A stretch of 64,000 bases of DNA from Prochilodus magdalenae (Eukaryota; Chordata; Actinopteri; Characiformes; Prochilodontidae). The position numbers and the translations under genes are program-made. Position 1 is the first letter of the stretch. The number at the start of each line of letters is the position of its first letter. This document shows positions 11,530 through 27,600 of this stretch, one piece after another. Location: assembly GCA_024036415.1 (NCBI GenBank), contig JAMWET010004974.1, positions 434,001-498,000 of the forward strand, given 5' to 3'. The notes beneath the pieces are model-generated. The model saw nothing but the letters and a program-made list of their open reading frames with translations. It made no database searches and was not told the DNA's origin.

Positions 11530-13385
11530 TTGTGAACGACTCTACGGTTGTTGAACACGTCAGCTCTCATCTTGTAGGGTTCATGGTGGTGAGATGCAGA
11601 CCCTATTACCTGACGCAGGAACTCACTGTGGTTATTGTTGTGGCTGTCTACACAGCCCTACAAAGTGATGCCACGATAGCGCTAACAACGCTAGCTAATG
11701 CAATTAGCAAGCAGCAGACTCGCCATTCAGAAGCTGCACTCATCATCGCGGGGGACTTCAATCAAACTGATCTCAGAACAGTACTGTCCAAGTTTCATTA
11801 GCACGTCTCCTGTCCGACACGAGGGGAAAACGCGCTGGATCACGTCTACACGAACATCAAGGATGCTTTCAGCACCACCCCCCTGCCTCCGTTCAGTAAG
11901 AGTGACCCCATCTCTCTGTTAATGACGCCTGCTGAACTGAACAACCTTTACACCCACTTTAAAACTCTTTGCTCAGGCCCAGTCCTCCAACACTGCGTTG
12001 CTCCCCACTACAGAGGAGGAGCCACCACTCATACTGGCTACAGTTGAGGTGAGGAGAGCACTGATGAGGGTTTTAACCCGTAAAGCTGCGGGCTCAGATG
12101 GCATCCCAGGACGGACCTGAAAGCTTGCACCAGCCAGCTGGTCCCCACCTTCACAGACATCTTTAACCTTTCCCTGGCACAGTCAACTCTTCCTGTCTGC
12201 TTTAAAGCCACTACCATCATCCCAATCCCAAAGAAATCCATCAGCACATGCATGAACGACTACCGTCCCATCGCTCTCTCAGCCATTGTGATATAATGCT
12301 TTAAAAGACTACTCCTGTAAAAAGAGGAGCCTTCCCAGCACCTTGGACACACATCAGTTCACCTACCGCGTCATCTACTCATGACGCGGTCTCCCTGGCA
12401 ATCCACACTGCACTCAACCACCTGGACAGCACTAACTCATATGTGAGGATGCTGTTTATCAACTTCAGCTCCGCCTTCAACACAATCATCCCTTCCAGAC
12501 TCGTCCACAAGCTAAACACACTGGGAATACACAACACTTTGTGCAGCTGGATCCTGGCTTACTCACCTGCAGACCACAGTGTGTTAGGATGGGTGAACAC
12601 ACCTTATCCTCCCTCACACTTAGCACAGGACGTCCCCAATGCACTGTTCTCTCCCCATTGTTGTACACCCATGACTGCACCGCAACCTACAGTTCCAACA
12701 CCATCATCAAGTTTGCAGATGAGACAACAACAATCGGCAACCAAAGATGATGAGGGCCCATACAGGGAGGAGGTCAAGCTCCTCATAGACTGGTGTGCTG
12801 CCAACAACCTTTCCCTCAATGTTAGCAAAGAGCTGATCATTGACTTCAGGAGGGGCACGTTGGTGGAAAGGGTGAGCAGCTTAAAGTTCCCTGGTGTCTA
12901 CTTAGCTGAGGATCTTACTGGGATGCTTAACACCTCACACATTGTCAGGACGGCCCAATAATGCCTCCACTTTTTAAGAAGGCTGAGGAGAGTTAACCTG
13001 CCACAGCAGCTCCTCTGCAACCTCAATAGATCCACCGTGGAGAGCATCCTTAAAAGCTATATCACTGTGTGGGTATGGCAGTGCCACATCTGCTGAGAGC
13101 AAGGCCCTTCAGAGGGTAGTAAAGACTGCACAGCACATCACTGCAACGACCCTCCCACCCATACAGGAAAACTACGACAAAAGAAGTCTGAGGAAAGCGG
13201 TCAACATGTCCTCAGACCTCACACACCCCAGTCATCCCCTGTTCCATCCTCTGCCATTCGGAAAGAGGTACCAGAACATGACTACACCACTAAAGACTAC
13301 TGATATAGCCCAGATCACCCCAGCACACACTGTGCTCCACTACCTCACAAGACTGTTCACACTGCACTTCAATTAAACCTGTATT
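11530..13385 (+). mobile_element. Decayed L2-clade non-LTR retrotransposon (LINE)
   Basis: Conceptual plus-strand fragments read as an endonuclease segment (around 11560-11800, ending in an AGDFNQTDLRTVL-like motif) and then reverse transcriptase pieces (around 12440-12960, with FINFSSAFNTIIPSRL, LSLNVSKELIIDFRR and a degenerate VSSLKFPGV block). A C-terminal RT region follows to about 13370. Several frameshifts and stops break the frame, so it is not functional. The order EN then RT and the motif words fit the L2/Rex1 group of teleost LINEs. A Tc1 element is inserted just past its 3' end. Confidence 0.8.
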
Positions 13386-13410
13386 CTTCAACATCTCAGT
13401 TGTGTATTTA

Positions 13411-15015
<1,605 letters not shown>

Positions 15016-15020
15016 AAACA

Positions 15021-16860
15021 TGTGTGTGTGTATATATACACAAATTCTTATACTGCAGTGGAGAAGGAGCCTGACTGTGTTTCGTTATACTGTACCCCTG
15101 TAACCCTGTATTGGTACAAAGCTGAATTGAATTGTAAAGTAATAATGGCTTTAAGATCCATGTGCACCCTAAATAACTTTCCTCCCAAGGTTGAAATGTT
15201 GAGCAATGTACAAAATGATGACTTGTAACTTCTGCTTGACCTGAATTAAATTAAAACAAGTATGAAAATACAATATTTGATGTTTTTCCATATGAATTTT
15301 CTCACTTTGTAAAGGAAAGCAAGTCAGCAACCACCATAGCTATAACAGGATTTTGCCTAAAATCTTAATAAAATAAACATTATTTATTATTCCAATTCTA
15401 TAAATACAGAGTGTAGTTAATCACAGTATGCACTGAGCTAATTATGGTCAGTATAACTGACTATCAGGTTGCTTTTTAGCTAACGCTAGATTGACTAACA
15501 CAAACATTAACTACCAGCCAAGCCACATAGTTTAAGAAGTCAGTTTATACTGAAAACATGACCGTTTTTAATATATATTTTTGTTTTGTACATTTATGTC
15601 AGTATTTTAGATTTTAGTCATATGCTGATGTTTATAGTAGCGGTATATCAATAAAAGAAAACTCTTACATTCCTCAATTCCTTATTCAGTAACCTGATGG
15701 AAATTATTGATAGCTTATTATTTCTTTGAGTTCTTGTCAAAGTAAGTTTAATAAAAATAATGTCTTAGGAAACACAGGAAGAGAAAGAAATAGAAAGAGA
15801 GAGAGATGAATAGAGGTGAAGAATCAGGTCCAACAGAGGTTAGTGATCAGGAAGAAAGTGAAGGAAAGCTGTTTAAACTTTCACTTAAAATGAATACAAA
15901 ATTGAACTAAACTTAACTGAGAAAACATTTGTCACTATGACCATGTAATTCTGTCACCTAATCTATTAAATATGCCTCATTATGTCACTCATTTGTCTCA
16001 TTTTTGATCACATCAACTTAGAGTGAACACATCTATAATTTATGTACATTACATAATTTATTTAGGACCAAGGAGACAGATCTAGTATGTGCCAATTTGA
16101 GCAAATAGACATTTTTCTGATCAATTTTGATCAATGTTTTTCTATTGTAAAAGTTTATGATGTACAATCACTTGGGGGCCATTAAAAAAGTCGTAAAAAG
16201 ATTTTTTACAAGTAATTGTGGCCATTCCTATTGGTCAGTTTGTCATGAAAGTTCCTTTGAAATACCGCGATGGGTAAGTGAAGTTTTCAAAATATGTAAA
16301 AAAAAAAAAGGTAATAAACAGCAAAAGAACAGTGAAATATACATTTAGTCTATTCTTGCAGTTTCTCATACAGTGGAGGCTTTAAGAGCTTTGTATCATA
16401 TCAAGATCTAATACAGAATAAATCTTATAAACAATTACAATTTCACAAACATTTCATAACAGCTTCAAAGCATTTATAGCTGGCTCTTACAGACGAATCT
16501 ATGGGAGATAGCATGCATTTAACCCTATAAGTAAATCGAGTGCTGTGTCACACTTTTTAAAATCACAGATGGACAAAATAATTTCTTACCTTTCTCAAAC
16601 TCTTTTTCTTGATCAGGCTGTTTCCTACTACAAAAATAACCTGCCCCACAAAAAAAGGAATGAATATAGAATCCCTCCGCTCTCTTCAGAATAACTCTAT
16701 ACATAAACATAAAGCTAGTTATATCTCTCTGAGCTGAGATACTCCAGCGCCAGACACTATGTATTCAAGGGGTTTGGTAGTAACCCTCACTGGCTAATTG
16801 TGTCATGCTCTCTGCAAGCCTCCCAGAAATATCTGCATGAAATACCACACAATCACATCA
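15021..16860. other. Intergenic AT-rich sequence, nothing recognised
   Basis: No exon chain, RNA gene or clear repeat family is seen between the Tc1 element and the gypsy-associated direct repeat. It is AT-rich with short homopolymers. Confidence 0.5.
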
Positions 16861-18720
16861 TGCTCATCCTAACAGTAGTCTAGTGTTCATTTGACTCCCC
16901 AAAAGTCCCTCCAGTGCCTTCACAAATTGACTCTGCAATTAGTTTGAATTGCAAATAAATGACGTCCAGGAAGTTCCCAATGTCTGACATAACAATTATT
17001 ATTTTGATCTGTGTGGTACCATAAATATTTTACTAAACAGCATATATGTGATGCGGTGGTAATTAAAGTAAAACATGAAAAACCTTGTTACTACAAGCCC
17101 TACCTAGCAGTTAAAAAGGTTGAATTAAGGAAATCTGGTAAAAAAGAAAGTGCCAGTTAGATGAAAGCAACAAATGTTGTTGATGAAGAGGAACTGTGGC
17201 AGGCTCACTTAGTGCGGGGCAACTTCAGCACAGAGGATGCTATGCGTATAATGGAGTGGCTATGACACTTTCACACTATTCTTTCTTCTGGACAAGATGG
17301 GAGGGAGGGAGCTGTACCTTCACTGAAGTGGCCTGATGATGAAATAGCCTATTTCAGCAACACAATGACTAAAGGAGAATGATGTATTAAATCACCAGGA
17401 GCTATTACCCGCTGTCCTTGCTTACGGGCATTTCAGATGCTACCTGTGTGGCCAGGCCTTCACTATACTCTCTGGTAATGCAGTGGTTAATGATCTACAC
17501 AGAACCCATATGGTGCTTTGGCTGGAGAGCTGCAGCCCTAAAAAGATCACTATTTAGGTGAACCAATCATCCTTGAGAGAGGCACAGTAATGCTGCTACC
17601 TTGTACTGGCAACCATACAAAGGTATGCAGTAGCGCAGGAGATGAACAGTGATGAGCAAGCTAAACAGCAGATACAGGACCCAGACTTGCAGCCAGTGAA
17701 ACAGTAGGGGAGCATATGCATATAGGAGTCGATGTATTGGGCCCATTCCTATGCACCGCATCTGAAAAGCATACACAGGTGATTTCACAATGCATTGCCA
17801 GATCAGGTGGCTAAGACTGTTGCTTATGCCTTGGTTGAGGGGATGTTCAGTGGATTTAAGTTCCCTCAGTCCATTTATACTGACCAAGGGCATTTCTTTG
17901 AGTCCAGATTGTTATCCATCTGCAAGTGGCTGGGAATCATAAATACCCAAGGTGTGTAAATAACCCCAGCGTGATGGGTTAGTGAAGAGGTTTAACCAAA
18001 ACCTGGCAGAACAGGTAGCTATGTTAACTTCCACAAACCAGCATGACTGACACAAGCATTCGCACTTGGTCCTCATTGCATGCCATTCTAAGATTCAACC
18101 TCATGCCCCCAGGCCCTGCTATAGTTGGGGAAGAAAATTAGGACCTTTTTCGGGGTAAATAAACACCCCATCAGAACCAGCAGAACCAGACTATGCCGAT
18201 GGCTCCAAGACTGCATACAAACAGCACATACATGTGGAAGCAGATGCTGAGTTCTGGCATGCAACAAATAAGGAAATATGATCTGTGCACCCGTACATAT
18301 ACGATTTATATACAAACTACTCTCCCCACAAACAGCTGGCAAACTACATCTTCCTGCACTGTGATTCTCTAGTTGCAAATATACTGTTTGAGGGTTCGAA
18401 GTTCATTACTGATAACTGACTGTTGCCGTCTATTGCTCTTCTACTCTGCATAGCATATCCATAATATGAGACAACAGCTGTGCTCTGCATTTTGTGGGAG
18501 GAGTTTATCCACCACATGGAAAGTACAGTAAGAACAGAATGAGAGTCAGGGAGTGCAAGTTTTACCCTCATGATGCCCAAAGATGAATTTTCATAAATGA
18601 TTCCAACAGTCAGGTCCATTCTGCTCATCTCAACAGTAACATAGTCAACTTCATTTGACTTCCAAAAGTGCCCTCCAAAGCCATCACCATTTCACTCTGT
18701 AAATGATTTGAATTGCAAAT
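16861..18720. mobile_element. Possible decayed LTR retrotransposon bounded by direct repeats
   Basis: A roughly 100-bp sequence at 16861-16958 (containing AACAGTAGTC, CATTTGACT, AGTTTGAATTGCAAAT) recurs in the same orientation at 18621-18720. The two copies flank a segment with gypsy-like integrase remnants. They may be what is left of a pair of LTRs, but TG...CA ends and target duplications were not found. Confidence 0.4.
17190..18110 (+). pseudogene. Ty3/gypsy pol relic (RNase H/integrase region)
   Basis: Broken plus-strand reading frames around 17790-17950 give AYALVEGMFSGFKFPQSIYTD followed by a QGHFFES-like word, typical of the integrase core (the second catalytic Asp followed by QG..FES). 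Shortly after, 17970-18045 reads as DGLVKRFNQNLAEQVAML with small shifts, the integrase region that normally reads DGLVERFN. Upstream sequence is more degraded but fits the linker and RNase H parts. Multiple stops and frameshifts make it non-functional. Confidence 0.65.
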
Positions 18721-19339
18721 GGGTATCTGCCTTACAGCAGCTATGATTTCAACTGCACTTTTACAAATGTTAAATAGATGTTTAGTGCATTGCACAGAAA
18801 TTGCTTTACAAGTTAACATTAAACTTGTTGTCTGTACAGTATGTGTATGACGTAATTTGGAAATTAGCCTGTATTGCACTAGATTTATAGTAAAGGTATG
18901 CTTTAATAACCCATTTTGCCAGTTCCTTATAATATCAAAATTACCTCATGTAGCACTTTGGGTCCATTTGAATGTCTTTCATTTTTAGTTACTTTTTTTT
19001 TGCCAGTGATAGGCTTAAAAACCCATTGTTCTTTTAAACTATATGTCCACTGACTGTAGTTTATTATAATAAGTTAGTCTCTGCCTGGGGTTGTGGGGGT
19101 GGATCATAGTTTTTGATGACTAAATGACTGATCTGTTCTTGTCAAAATATTTCTCACATTAAAACGAACTGGGAAAAGCAATGAATTATAATTTGCATGA
19201 TTAAATATACACTGCTGTCCACAAGCCAGAGACCATTCTTTATAGGCTGCTTATAAACTATTTTAAACCGTTAAAAGCTAGTTGCCCTGGGAAGAGTTTT
19301 AGCATGAAGGACACTGTGGATACTGTGCTAATACATGTC

Positions 19340-19964
19340 TGTAACAATTTGGTTGTTGAGGCGGGATGCAAGTGCATAGTGGTTTTATTTGGAGTAGTCA
19401 GAGGGTCAAAACACAAGTTAGTATTATCAAAAACATGTCCATAACTTGAGAGCAGAAACAAAACTGAAGACAAAGACAAACAAAAGGGACAACAGCCTAG
19501 AACTAACAAATGTACAACAGGCTCCGAACTAACACAGGGACAACAGACCAGAACTAACAAGGAGACAACAGCTTACTACTAGTAATGGAACACAGAGACT
19601 TCACAAACAGACAGGGCAAACAAAGGGGTCTTAATACAAGTCCTAATGGGTATCAGGTGTGGGAGTGGGTGGAGCCAGGGGAAAGTCAGAAAAGCAATGC
19701 CATGCTATTAGCCGGCTAGCTACAACCCGCTAGACTGCTACAACCAAGTTAGCAGCTACCACAAAACTGAACCTCTGGGGTATTAACAGTAAATACCTGA
19801 ACTCTCTTCACCTTTCGCTAGGTAAAGAAACGGTAAAACATTACTTTGGCCCTTCTCTCTGGCTAGCTGGGTTTTTCCCCTATAGTAACTTTACTGGCTT
19901 CCTCATTGGTTAGCCACTTCCAGTCACTCATCCCAAATCCGCAGCTTTCTGTGAGAACGTAACA
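19340..19964 (-). mobile_element. LTR-like dispersed element, reverse orientation
   Basis: Read on the minus strand, the stretch 19700-19340 matches the solo LTR at 46513-46872: GGCTCCACCCACTCCCACACCTGAT, then TATTAAGACCCCTTTGTTTG and CACTATGCACTTGCA, ending GTTACA. The minus-strand start is TGTTAC at 19964. The 19700-19964 part does not match the other copy, and no target duplication is evident, so the limits are uncertain. Confidence 0.55.
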
Positions 19965-22500
19965 AGACAATGAATAGATAGGACACAGGATTTTTGCCTT
20001 CAGTATATGCCCCAAATAAAAATTGAGACTACACACTTAAAACATCTTTTAGTGAGATGTTTGGCTGCTTTGCACTACCTTTCTTAGCTTAGCACTTATA
20101 TAACATACAAATCAAAACACATTAAGTTGCATCAGGTATGCATGTAGGAGCCCAGTTCCTAGAGGAGTAGATTCACAATATTTTTATGCAATAATCTTAG
20201 ATCTGCCGAACTTGTGCTTCGTTAGTTTGGATTAGGGTTTGGACAACTTTTGTGTTAAGGAAGTCGAGTCAGCATTTACTCATCACAGAAGATGTAATGA
20301 ATAAAAACACAGGGAAAGAGAATGCATTAAAAATTACACTCCACAGGTCACTAGAGCGTGATGTTCCCTTTCCAACGAGGCATTGCCTTCAGGAAATCAA
20401 AGAGACAGAGCCTGGAATCTTGCTAATTTCTAATTTGTCACAGGACAATGGAATGTTAGGCTATCTCTCCAATGACATGTGACTTTATAGTTGTCTTTGG
20501 GGAACCAGAGATAATTTGTTCACTACCTGAGGAAACCAGCAACACACAATTTGAAATCAAAGCTTCTCACATGTAGTCTATGCCTCTGAGGCTTCTATTT
20601 GGTTAGTTTCATAATCACATGATCAGCAGCTTGTTAACATCAAGCATATTGCATTATAATGCAGTAAAGTCAAACAGTGGACTAATCATCTAGTCTATAC
20701 TAAGCTTTAAACACAGAACTTTGCATGAAACAAAAAATAACCATATGTTTCAAAGATAGCTGATTTCCTTCATCACACTGGACTAGGAGTATCTCACTTG
20801 CTGAGGTATCAGCAAGTTCCCCTAGTCTGACTGGCCTTGTTTGGTGTTTAGTTGTTGTGCATGAATCTGGCTGTGTTGCATTGAAGATTTAAAGTTTTTA
20901 CAGTGGCTTGTTGATGGACAGCATTGTGCGAGTTTGCTGATTTTTCCCGCACTGTCTCTGGAGTGGAGTGTTCCAGTTATCATGCATTGTTTTGTTCATC
21001 TGAAAGTAAGCAAACACTGACTGCTGACCACCTTCATTGTTGATGCTGAATAGATGGTCTACATAACTCACTTTCTTGAGCTTGAATTTGCTTTGAGCAT
21101 GTTTGAGTTCAGAGTTACTTTGTATTGATTTTTGTTTACTGTTCCAGACTGCGCAAGGATATCTTTCATAACTGGTTCCATGGAGACCTGGGAGACTGCA
21201 TTCACCTAAACTGCATTTTAAGAAATCTTATTAGTTTAGAGGTGGGATCTTTTCAGGTCCATGTTAAGATCTCTCAAGTCTATGCAAATTTTAGTGTAGT
21301 CAGAAATTCGTTTTGTGAATTGCCACTTTGGAAGCAGCACATTTGGTTGGTTGAGATACATGAGTGATTATGCTTTGGCCCATCATCCTTTGGTGCACTG
21401 TTTTGACTTTGCTTAGCTTTGCCATTCGGATTTATCCCTTGCTGGACAGCAAGTTACATTGTGGGGTCAACTTTCATCAAGGATGTGACAGAAAGCTTGC
21501 TTCTTTTGTCGATTTAAAAGCTTTCCTATAGGCTAGAAATCAAGTGTTTTGTTTCAGGCTGGTCACTGTCGCATGTAAGAAGTCTGGCAGGCCTGGTAAT
21601 GGTTGTGCATTTTAGTCAGCCTTTAGTGAGATGGGTTTTTCATGCTGTAAATTAAATTTTTCCAACCCAGGGTAATGGGATCCATCTTTCGGTACATCGT
21701 CACGCCATCAACCAGAAAGTATTTGCCACTGTTGGTGTTGGTTTATTCTGGCACTTGTTTTTAGCAGTGACATCCTTTATGATTGCTACAGTTTCAAGCA
21801 AATATTTTGTGTTTACTTATTGGAAGACTGCTGTGGTGTTGTGGTGAGTTTTAGTATGCTGCTAGTGTGTAAATGTGACGTTGCTAAGGTTAGTTTAAGG
21901 TTACACAGCAGAATATACAGCAGTTGTCTAAGTAAAGCTTGAATAAGGTATTTGGTGTAACACTGGGGTTGCCGCTTTTCACTTTAATTTGTAGGTCACA
22001 TATAAGATTCAGCGGGCTCAAGTGGTTTCAGGAACCTTAGGTTGATTGTCAGCATATCCTGTGTTTGTATGGAAAGGTGAAAGTAGCCAAAAAACTCCAT
22101 AATGGTTTGTTTCCTTAATCATTCTTTCTTCTAGATGGGCAAAAAGTTGGAGGAGGAGTGACAGTGTGTTGTCTTATTATGGGGGTGGACAACACAATGT
22201 CATGCTGACGGTTTTCCCTGGCGACTCCGCGTTCCGGAACTCCAATTCCCAGGGGACTACAGTCAATGACAACACTCCCACATGTTACCGACCAATCAGA
22301 CTATCTCCACTGCTGCTATTAGGACTACTGAAATCTATAAGCATAAAGGCTGTGTTAAATTTCTTAAATTGCTGTTTGTATATTCATTAAATTATATGTT
22401 ATAACATTAGGATGCAGTTGTTAATAATTGTTGCTAAAGTGAATTTACCTGTTTCCACCAACAATGATACCCAACTACATTAGTCCACAAAAATGATTTT
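19965..22500. other. Intergenic, nothing recognised
   Basis: No coding exon or named repeat is supported. A GC-richer patch at about 22190-22290 stands out from the AT-rich background but has no recognisable feature. The homology shared with the 3' flank of copy A starts near 22505. Confidence 0.45.
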
Positions 22501-22559
22501 GGCATTGTAATGTTTTATTTTAAAAATACGAAGAAATATTCTACCCAAATATATATCAC

Positions 22560-24630
22560 ACCAGCAAAAACACAAAAGAACACAGAATGAAAAGACAAAA
22601 GATGATAATGTGAAAAATGACCATTTCAGTATAGTATATATGCTGCATATTCAAGGCATGTTTTGCAGATTCAGTAGCCATTAATACCCCACCCCCCCAT
22701 TACCAGTAAATTCTGAAGAATACTCTAAACATTTCTTTAAAATCATTACATGCACGATTACTTAGATCATTAATTCTTACGGTTATTTACAAATGCATGT
22801 CAATGACCGACTAAAGCAATTAAATTACATAACACCAGCTACACCCATTACTAGCCATGTTGTAGTACACCAATCAACATTTTTAAATACATTTCCCAAT
22901 ATTCAAACAACTAAGTGAATGATTTTCGTTTAAAAGTGGTAAATATCACAACAAACAGAAGAGCACGCTGGTTCAGACTCCATGTATTCATGTAGGTAAG
23001 TAAATCTGTTGGATATTTAAAGAGATTTTAGTACATAGAAATGATATAACTTGTTCTAAAGAGAGAAAAGTTTATAAACCAGTGTTCATTTTAGAAATGT
23101 TTAAATAAAGCTAAAATGATGAGCACACTATTACTGCTCTGCTCAGTATATCAGATCCTAAAAACAAATGTGACATACCTTCATGAAGCAATCCAGTTAT
23201 TTCCTTTTAGTTGCTGATGTAACTTTTGTTGAACTCTCACTTTTATAGTTCACTGATTGCTGAAATGATAAGAATTTTGCCAGTTAGGCTAAGTATTTCT
23301 GATAGCTTGTCGAACTGTATATAAGAATGTTTCCACTCTGATTTACCTGTGAGCTAAAGCGCTTGAGCAGTGCATCCCGAACCTTTAGAGAACACAGAAG
23401 TCATTGTAAGCTATCACTTTCTACAACAGACCATTTACAGTTTAATGTTCAAACACTCACAGTCCTACATCCCTCCACACCAATTCAGACTCATTATTAG
23501 TAATATTTAAACAATGACTTGCCTTTTGCTCTCCAAAACATCCTGTGAGGAGTATGAAGAAGCCCTGCATAAAAAGAGTGAGAGATCGGTTGCATTTATT
23601 TGTTGAAGCTAGAAATGCAAATATCGATATTGATAATGTATCATTGGATGGTTATAATTCATACCTGAAAGGAGTTGAAAAAGACGAATGCATAAGCCAC
23701 GATTTGGGCATGAGGTTTTTTTGTGAGGTCAAGCATTAGCACAAACAATCCCAAAATCCAGGTTATTCCAAGAGTAGGGGTGAGGAGGACAACTGTCTTA
23801 ATAATGCTTCTTGCAACCTCCTTTTCATCATGACTGCTTCCTTCAGATAAAGTGGGTTTTAAGATCCTGCTAATAACCACAACCATGGTGAACATGTTCA
23901 AAAATACAATTACATAAACTGGGAAAACAAAGGCATGGATTGACCCCTTCAACGTACCCTCATATATCAGCCAACAGGTTTCGTTAGAGTAGTAGGACCC
24001 TGTTCTGCCATTGTCAAATGTGATGAAAGTAACTAGTACAATGACTAATGGACAAACATAGCCCAGAAAAACACATAATCCCAAATACACTTTTTTCCTC
24101 AAGTGAACAAAAACAAATATTACTTGGTGCAGGAGACCCAGACTCAGACACAGCATCCAGAAAAACACAGCCAGGTAGCAAAAATGCTTCATAACAGTTA
24201 GAGACAAACACCAGTTGGAAGGGCTTGAAGATGGAACAGGGGCTGCAAGAAAACTGCAGTCTGCTATTAACAAACAAACCATAATGTTGACTAAGACAGT
24301 GTGTCTAAAGTGAGCGATATTCGTCTTTACCACTGCATTCCACACCAAAAACTCAATTATTAAACCCAGAGCGAGTGACACGACTGAGAAACCTAAACCT
24401 GCGTAAGTTAGCTCCTCCATGAATGGTAGACTGATCGGCTCTTTAGCCATCAGAATTGTAAATGCAGACAAATGTTTACACGTACATTCATTTGGCTTGT
24501 CCACACCACCCCATTCACACCCCTCACCAGACCACTGAGATTTCTTCTCATCCCAGTACACACAGTGCATTTCATGATTCGGGAGTCTCTTTTGGTTAAA
24601 TGTCATTGAGATCTGTGAGCCATTGTCAGC
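22560..24630 (-). repeat. 3' duplicated tract of adgrf3 copy B (near-identical to 1745-3830)
   Basis: This is the partner of the tract at 1745-3830. It covers 3' flank, exons 14-16 and most of the 7TM exon, with only scattered substitutions and small indels, in introns as well as exons. Confidence 0.85.
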
Positions 24631-27600
24631 AATAACTGATAATATAACTCCACTCAGAATAGTTTCTTTTTCGTTGTTTGGGAGCTTGTTATCTAAATTC
24701 TTAATTGCAGTTTGCACTGACATGACATTAGATGAGATCTGATTAACACTGACACCGAAATCACTGCTGAATTCTTGTGGGTCAGATTTGTTATATAATA
24801 GTATTTGTACATTATCTTGTTGGAGCTGGTCAGTTGCAGGTGTGGTGATTATACGTGTCTGTTTGATGATTCCTTCTACAGCCTTTAAATATTTGACAGC
24901 CAAATTACTGCTGTTGTCCACAGGTCTCCAGCTGTTATTTAGATTGCCATTCAAAAGATTGCTTGAAGACTTCACAAAATCCTGAAAAACAAAGAAAATG
25001 TTCATTTTACCGCAAACAGTTTGTCATAGCAAAGTCAAAGTGGTGTTACCTCAGGGGACGACTTCAGAGTACCCATGCCTGTATAAGTTGTGAGGCATTA
25101 TCTCGTGAGTGAAGTTGAACACCGGGAAATGTGTACTAGCAAGGAGACTTGTATTATCAGAGTTTGAACAAGGCACAAGAGTGGGTGATAGACGGATCGC
25201 ATCCCCATTCAATGCAGATCAGTGCAGCGTTAAGTCTCTTCTTACCCGGGATCGACCTGAGGGGGATGGGTTCCCCCCTTGAGCCCGGTTCCTCTCTAGG
25301 TTTCTTTCTTATTCAAGGGAGTTTTTCTTTGCCATTGTTGCCTCTGGCTTGCTTAGGGAGGGCTTGGACCCAGTTTCCCTTTTCATACATCTGTACATTA
25401 GCTCTGTGTTTTTTTTCCTTTAAATAAACTGCTTTTCTGTAAAGCTGTTTTGAGACAACTTTAGTTGTAAAAAGCGCTATACAAATACAAATATCAATCG
25501 ATTGATTAATTGATATTCCAGGAAGGATATGCACAGTGTCTTTAATGGTGTGGTCTTGCATGTTCGCCCAATCTGGGCATGTGTGTGTAGTAGTAGTAGT
25601 AGTATTCCTTCCCATTACTGATTGCTGATGTCAACTGTCTGTAAAGCACTGAGCTGCCAACCGCATGAAATGCGCTCTATAAATAAACACTTATTATTAT
25701 TATTCCACAATCATGCCTGGTTCTAACTCTGATGATTTATGTTGCCCTGCCATGAGCACGCTGGCTAGGGTTCAACCTTACTCACAAGATAACACCTCAC
25801 AATTTATATAGGTATGAATGTTGCCATGCCACCCCCTGACGTAACCCCACTGCTACATACTGCTATGCCATGACCTTTGTGGTGTAATAGAATATGGAAA
25901 GAACTGCCTATACTTACAGTAAGCACGGAGTCATTCCATAGAGATTGCTGTATGTCAGACGCTTTATACATTGCATAAAGTATCTCCACAGATTCATTAA
26001 CATTTGGAAATGTGCTAATGTTTTCAGTTGACTGCTTTAAAAGATCAAATATACCGTTTGAATCTGTTTTCACAATCCCAAGCCCTCTTTGTAGGTCCTG
26101 TTATATATTGTTGAGAAGAAGAGATTTACATGATTAAGGTTTTGAACAATGGAAAAATGGTTAGTAAATTAACTTAAAACATCTTCGTGTGATGATAAAA
26201 AAGAGTTAGGCTAAATGAGCAACCTACATAAACTCACTCATGATTCATTTATTCAGTTTGGCATCACTATTTTTACATAGTAATGTTAAGGTTAAGTGAC
26301 TTTATTTTTTGGTGGAAAAGCTTCTACAGCTTTCCCGAGGACAGGTCAAGTTCAAAAACTGGCCTGAGGAGTGGATATCAGTGAGCGCCATGCCAGACTG
26401 AATTTGTGAAAATTGTTACACATAAATAAAGATATTGAGAAAAGATTGATACCAGAGCATCGTTTAAAAGACTTTTGAGGCCTCGGGTCACACATTCAGA
26501 GATAACATCCCCCCAAATGCCGTTACTTGCGCAGTTTCTCTTGTAGAGACCAACAGTAGTAGAATCACAGAACTTGATAGCAGTGAAGCTAGCCTTTGCC
26601 TGAGGCCATGCATCATCTGCTGGGCAAACGGTTGAGTGTTCTGGTCCAAAATATAACAGATATTTTATATGACATATAAACATTTTCTGTAGTAACTCCT
26701 GGAAATATACTATCAATATTTTATTAAATGTGCTCTTAAAATAAACCAAAGGTAACTCTAATAACACCCTCATAATTGCTATTAAGAAAAAGACTTACTC
26801 TGAATGATAGGAATACTCAGAGTGCTGTTTTTTTTCTGTTGTTTTCTGTTCTCAAATGTACATGTAACATTAAGCCAGGCCAAATCTGGTGTACAGAATA
26901 CTTCAGTAGTGCCTTCATAAAATATCAGACCATTCTGAGAGACTGTAAAAATACAAAACATCAGTGGAATCAAAAATGCTGAAAATATTTTAGCAGCAAA
27001 GTGTGTATAGATGTACGTGTCTGGTTATGACCGAAAGCAATTCCTACCTTGTTTCTTATTTACAAGATTTCTGTCCCAGACAACGGTGTAGTTTTCTGTG
27101 GTGTTAGGAACTATACACTGCACAGTGATTTTCTTCTGTTCATCCTCCGTTCTGCAGCTTGGAAATTGGGGCTTACTGATGCTAATGATTTGTGGCAAAA
27201 GCGCAATGTCCAAATATCGACTGGCTCTATATATTATGGTTGCAGACTTGTCAGAATTGTAGTCACATGTTATTGTCCCTATATGTGAATAAAAATGGTG
27301 TATCATCTGTAATGTGATCATCGCAATATCATCATAATCACTGTCATTTTTAGGTGACGTACCTTTCCAGTTTTCTGAAGTTTTATTAATAGAAACGTTG
27401 CTGCCTTCTGGTGTAGAAGACACGTTTGCTTCAGTTCCATTTGTAATGATCTTAGATGGTTGTGCATCTTTTTTGATGGACCACGTGGGCTTAGTTAGAT
27501 CTTTGGGTTTATGACATGTAAGACTGACAGTTGTATCATAAGGTATTATTTCAGAGGATGGACTTATCTTGGTCATTCCTGTAAGACTCAAAGAAAGATT

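Noticed and set aside
12443..12961. 172-aa frame as a host gene
   Set aside because: Its words (FINFSSAFNTIIPS, LSLNVSKELIIDFRR) are reverse transcriptase of a decayed L2 LINE.
22190..22300. GC-rich patch as a CpG promoter
   Set aside because: It is short, isolated, not next to any exon start, and resembles repeat-derived sequence.
27279..27362. Acceptor ATTACAG upstream of copy B exon 9
   Set aside because: Using it puts the Ig exon out of frame with exon 8. The acceptor ATATAG just before 27278 keeps the frame and gives the expected Ig motif.
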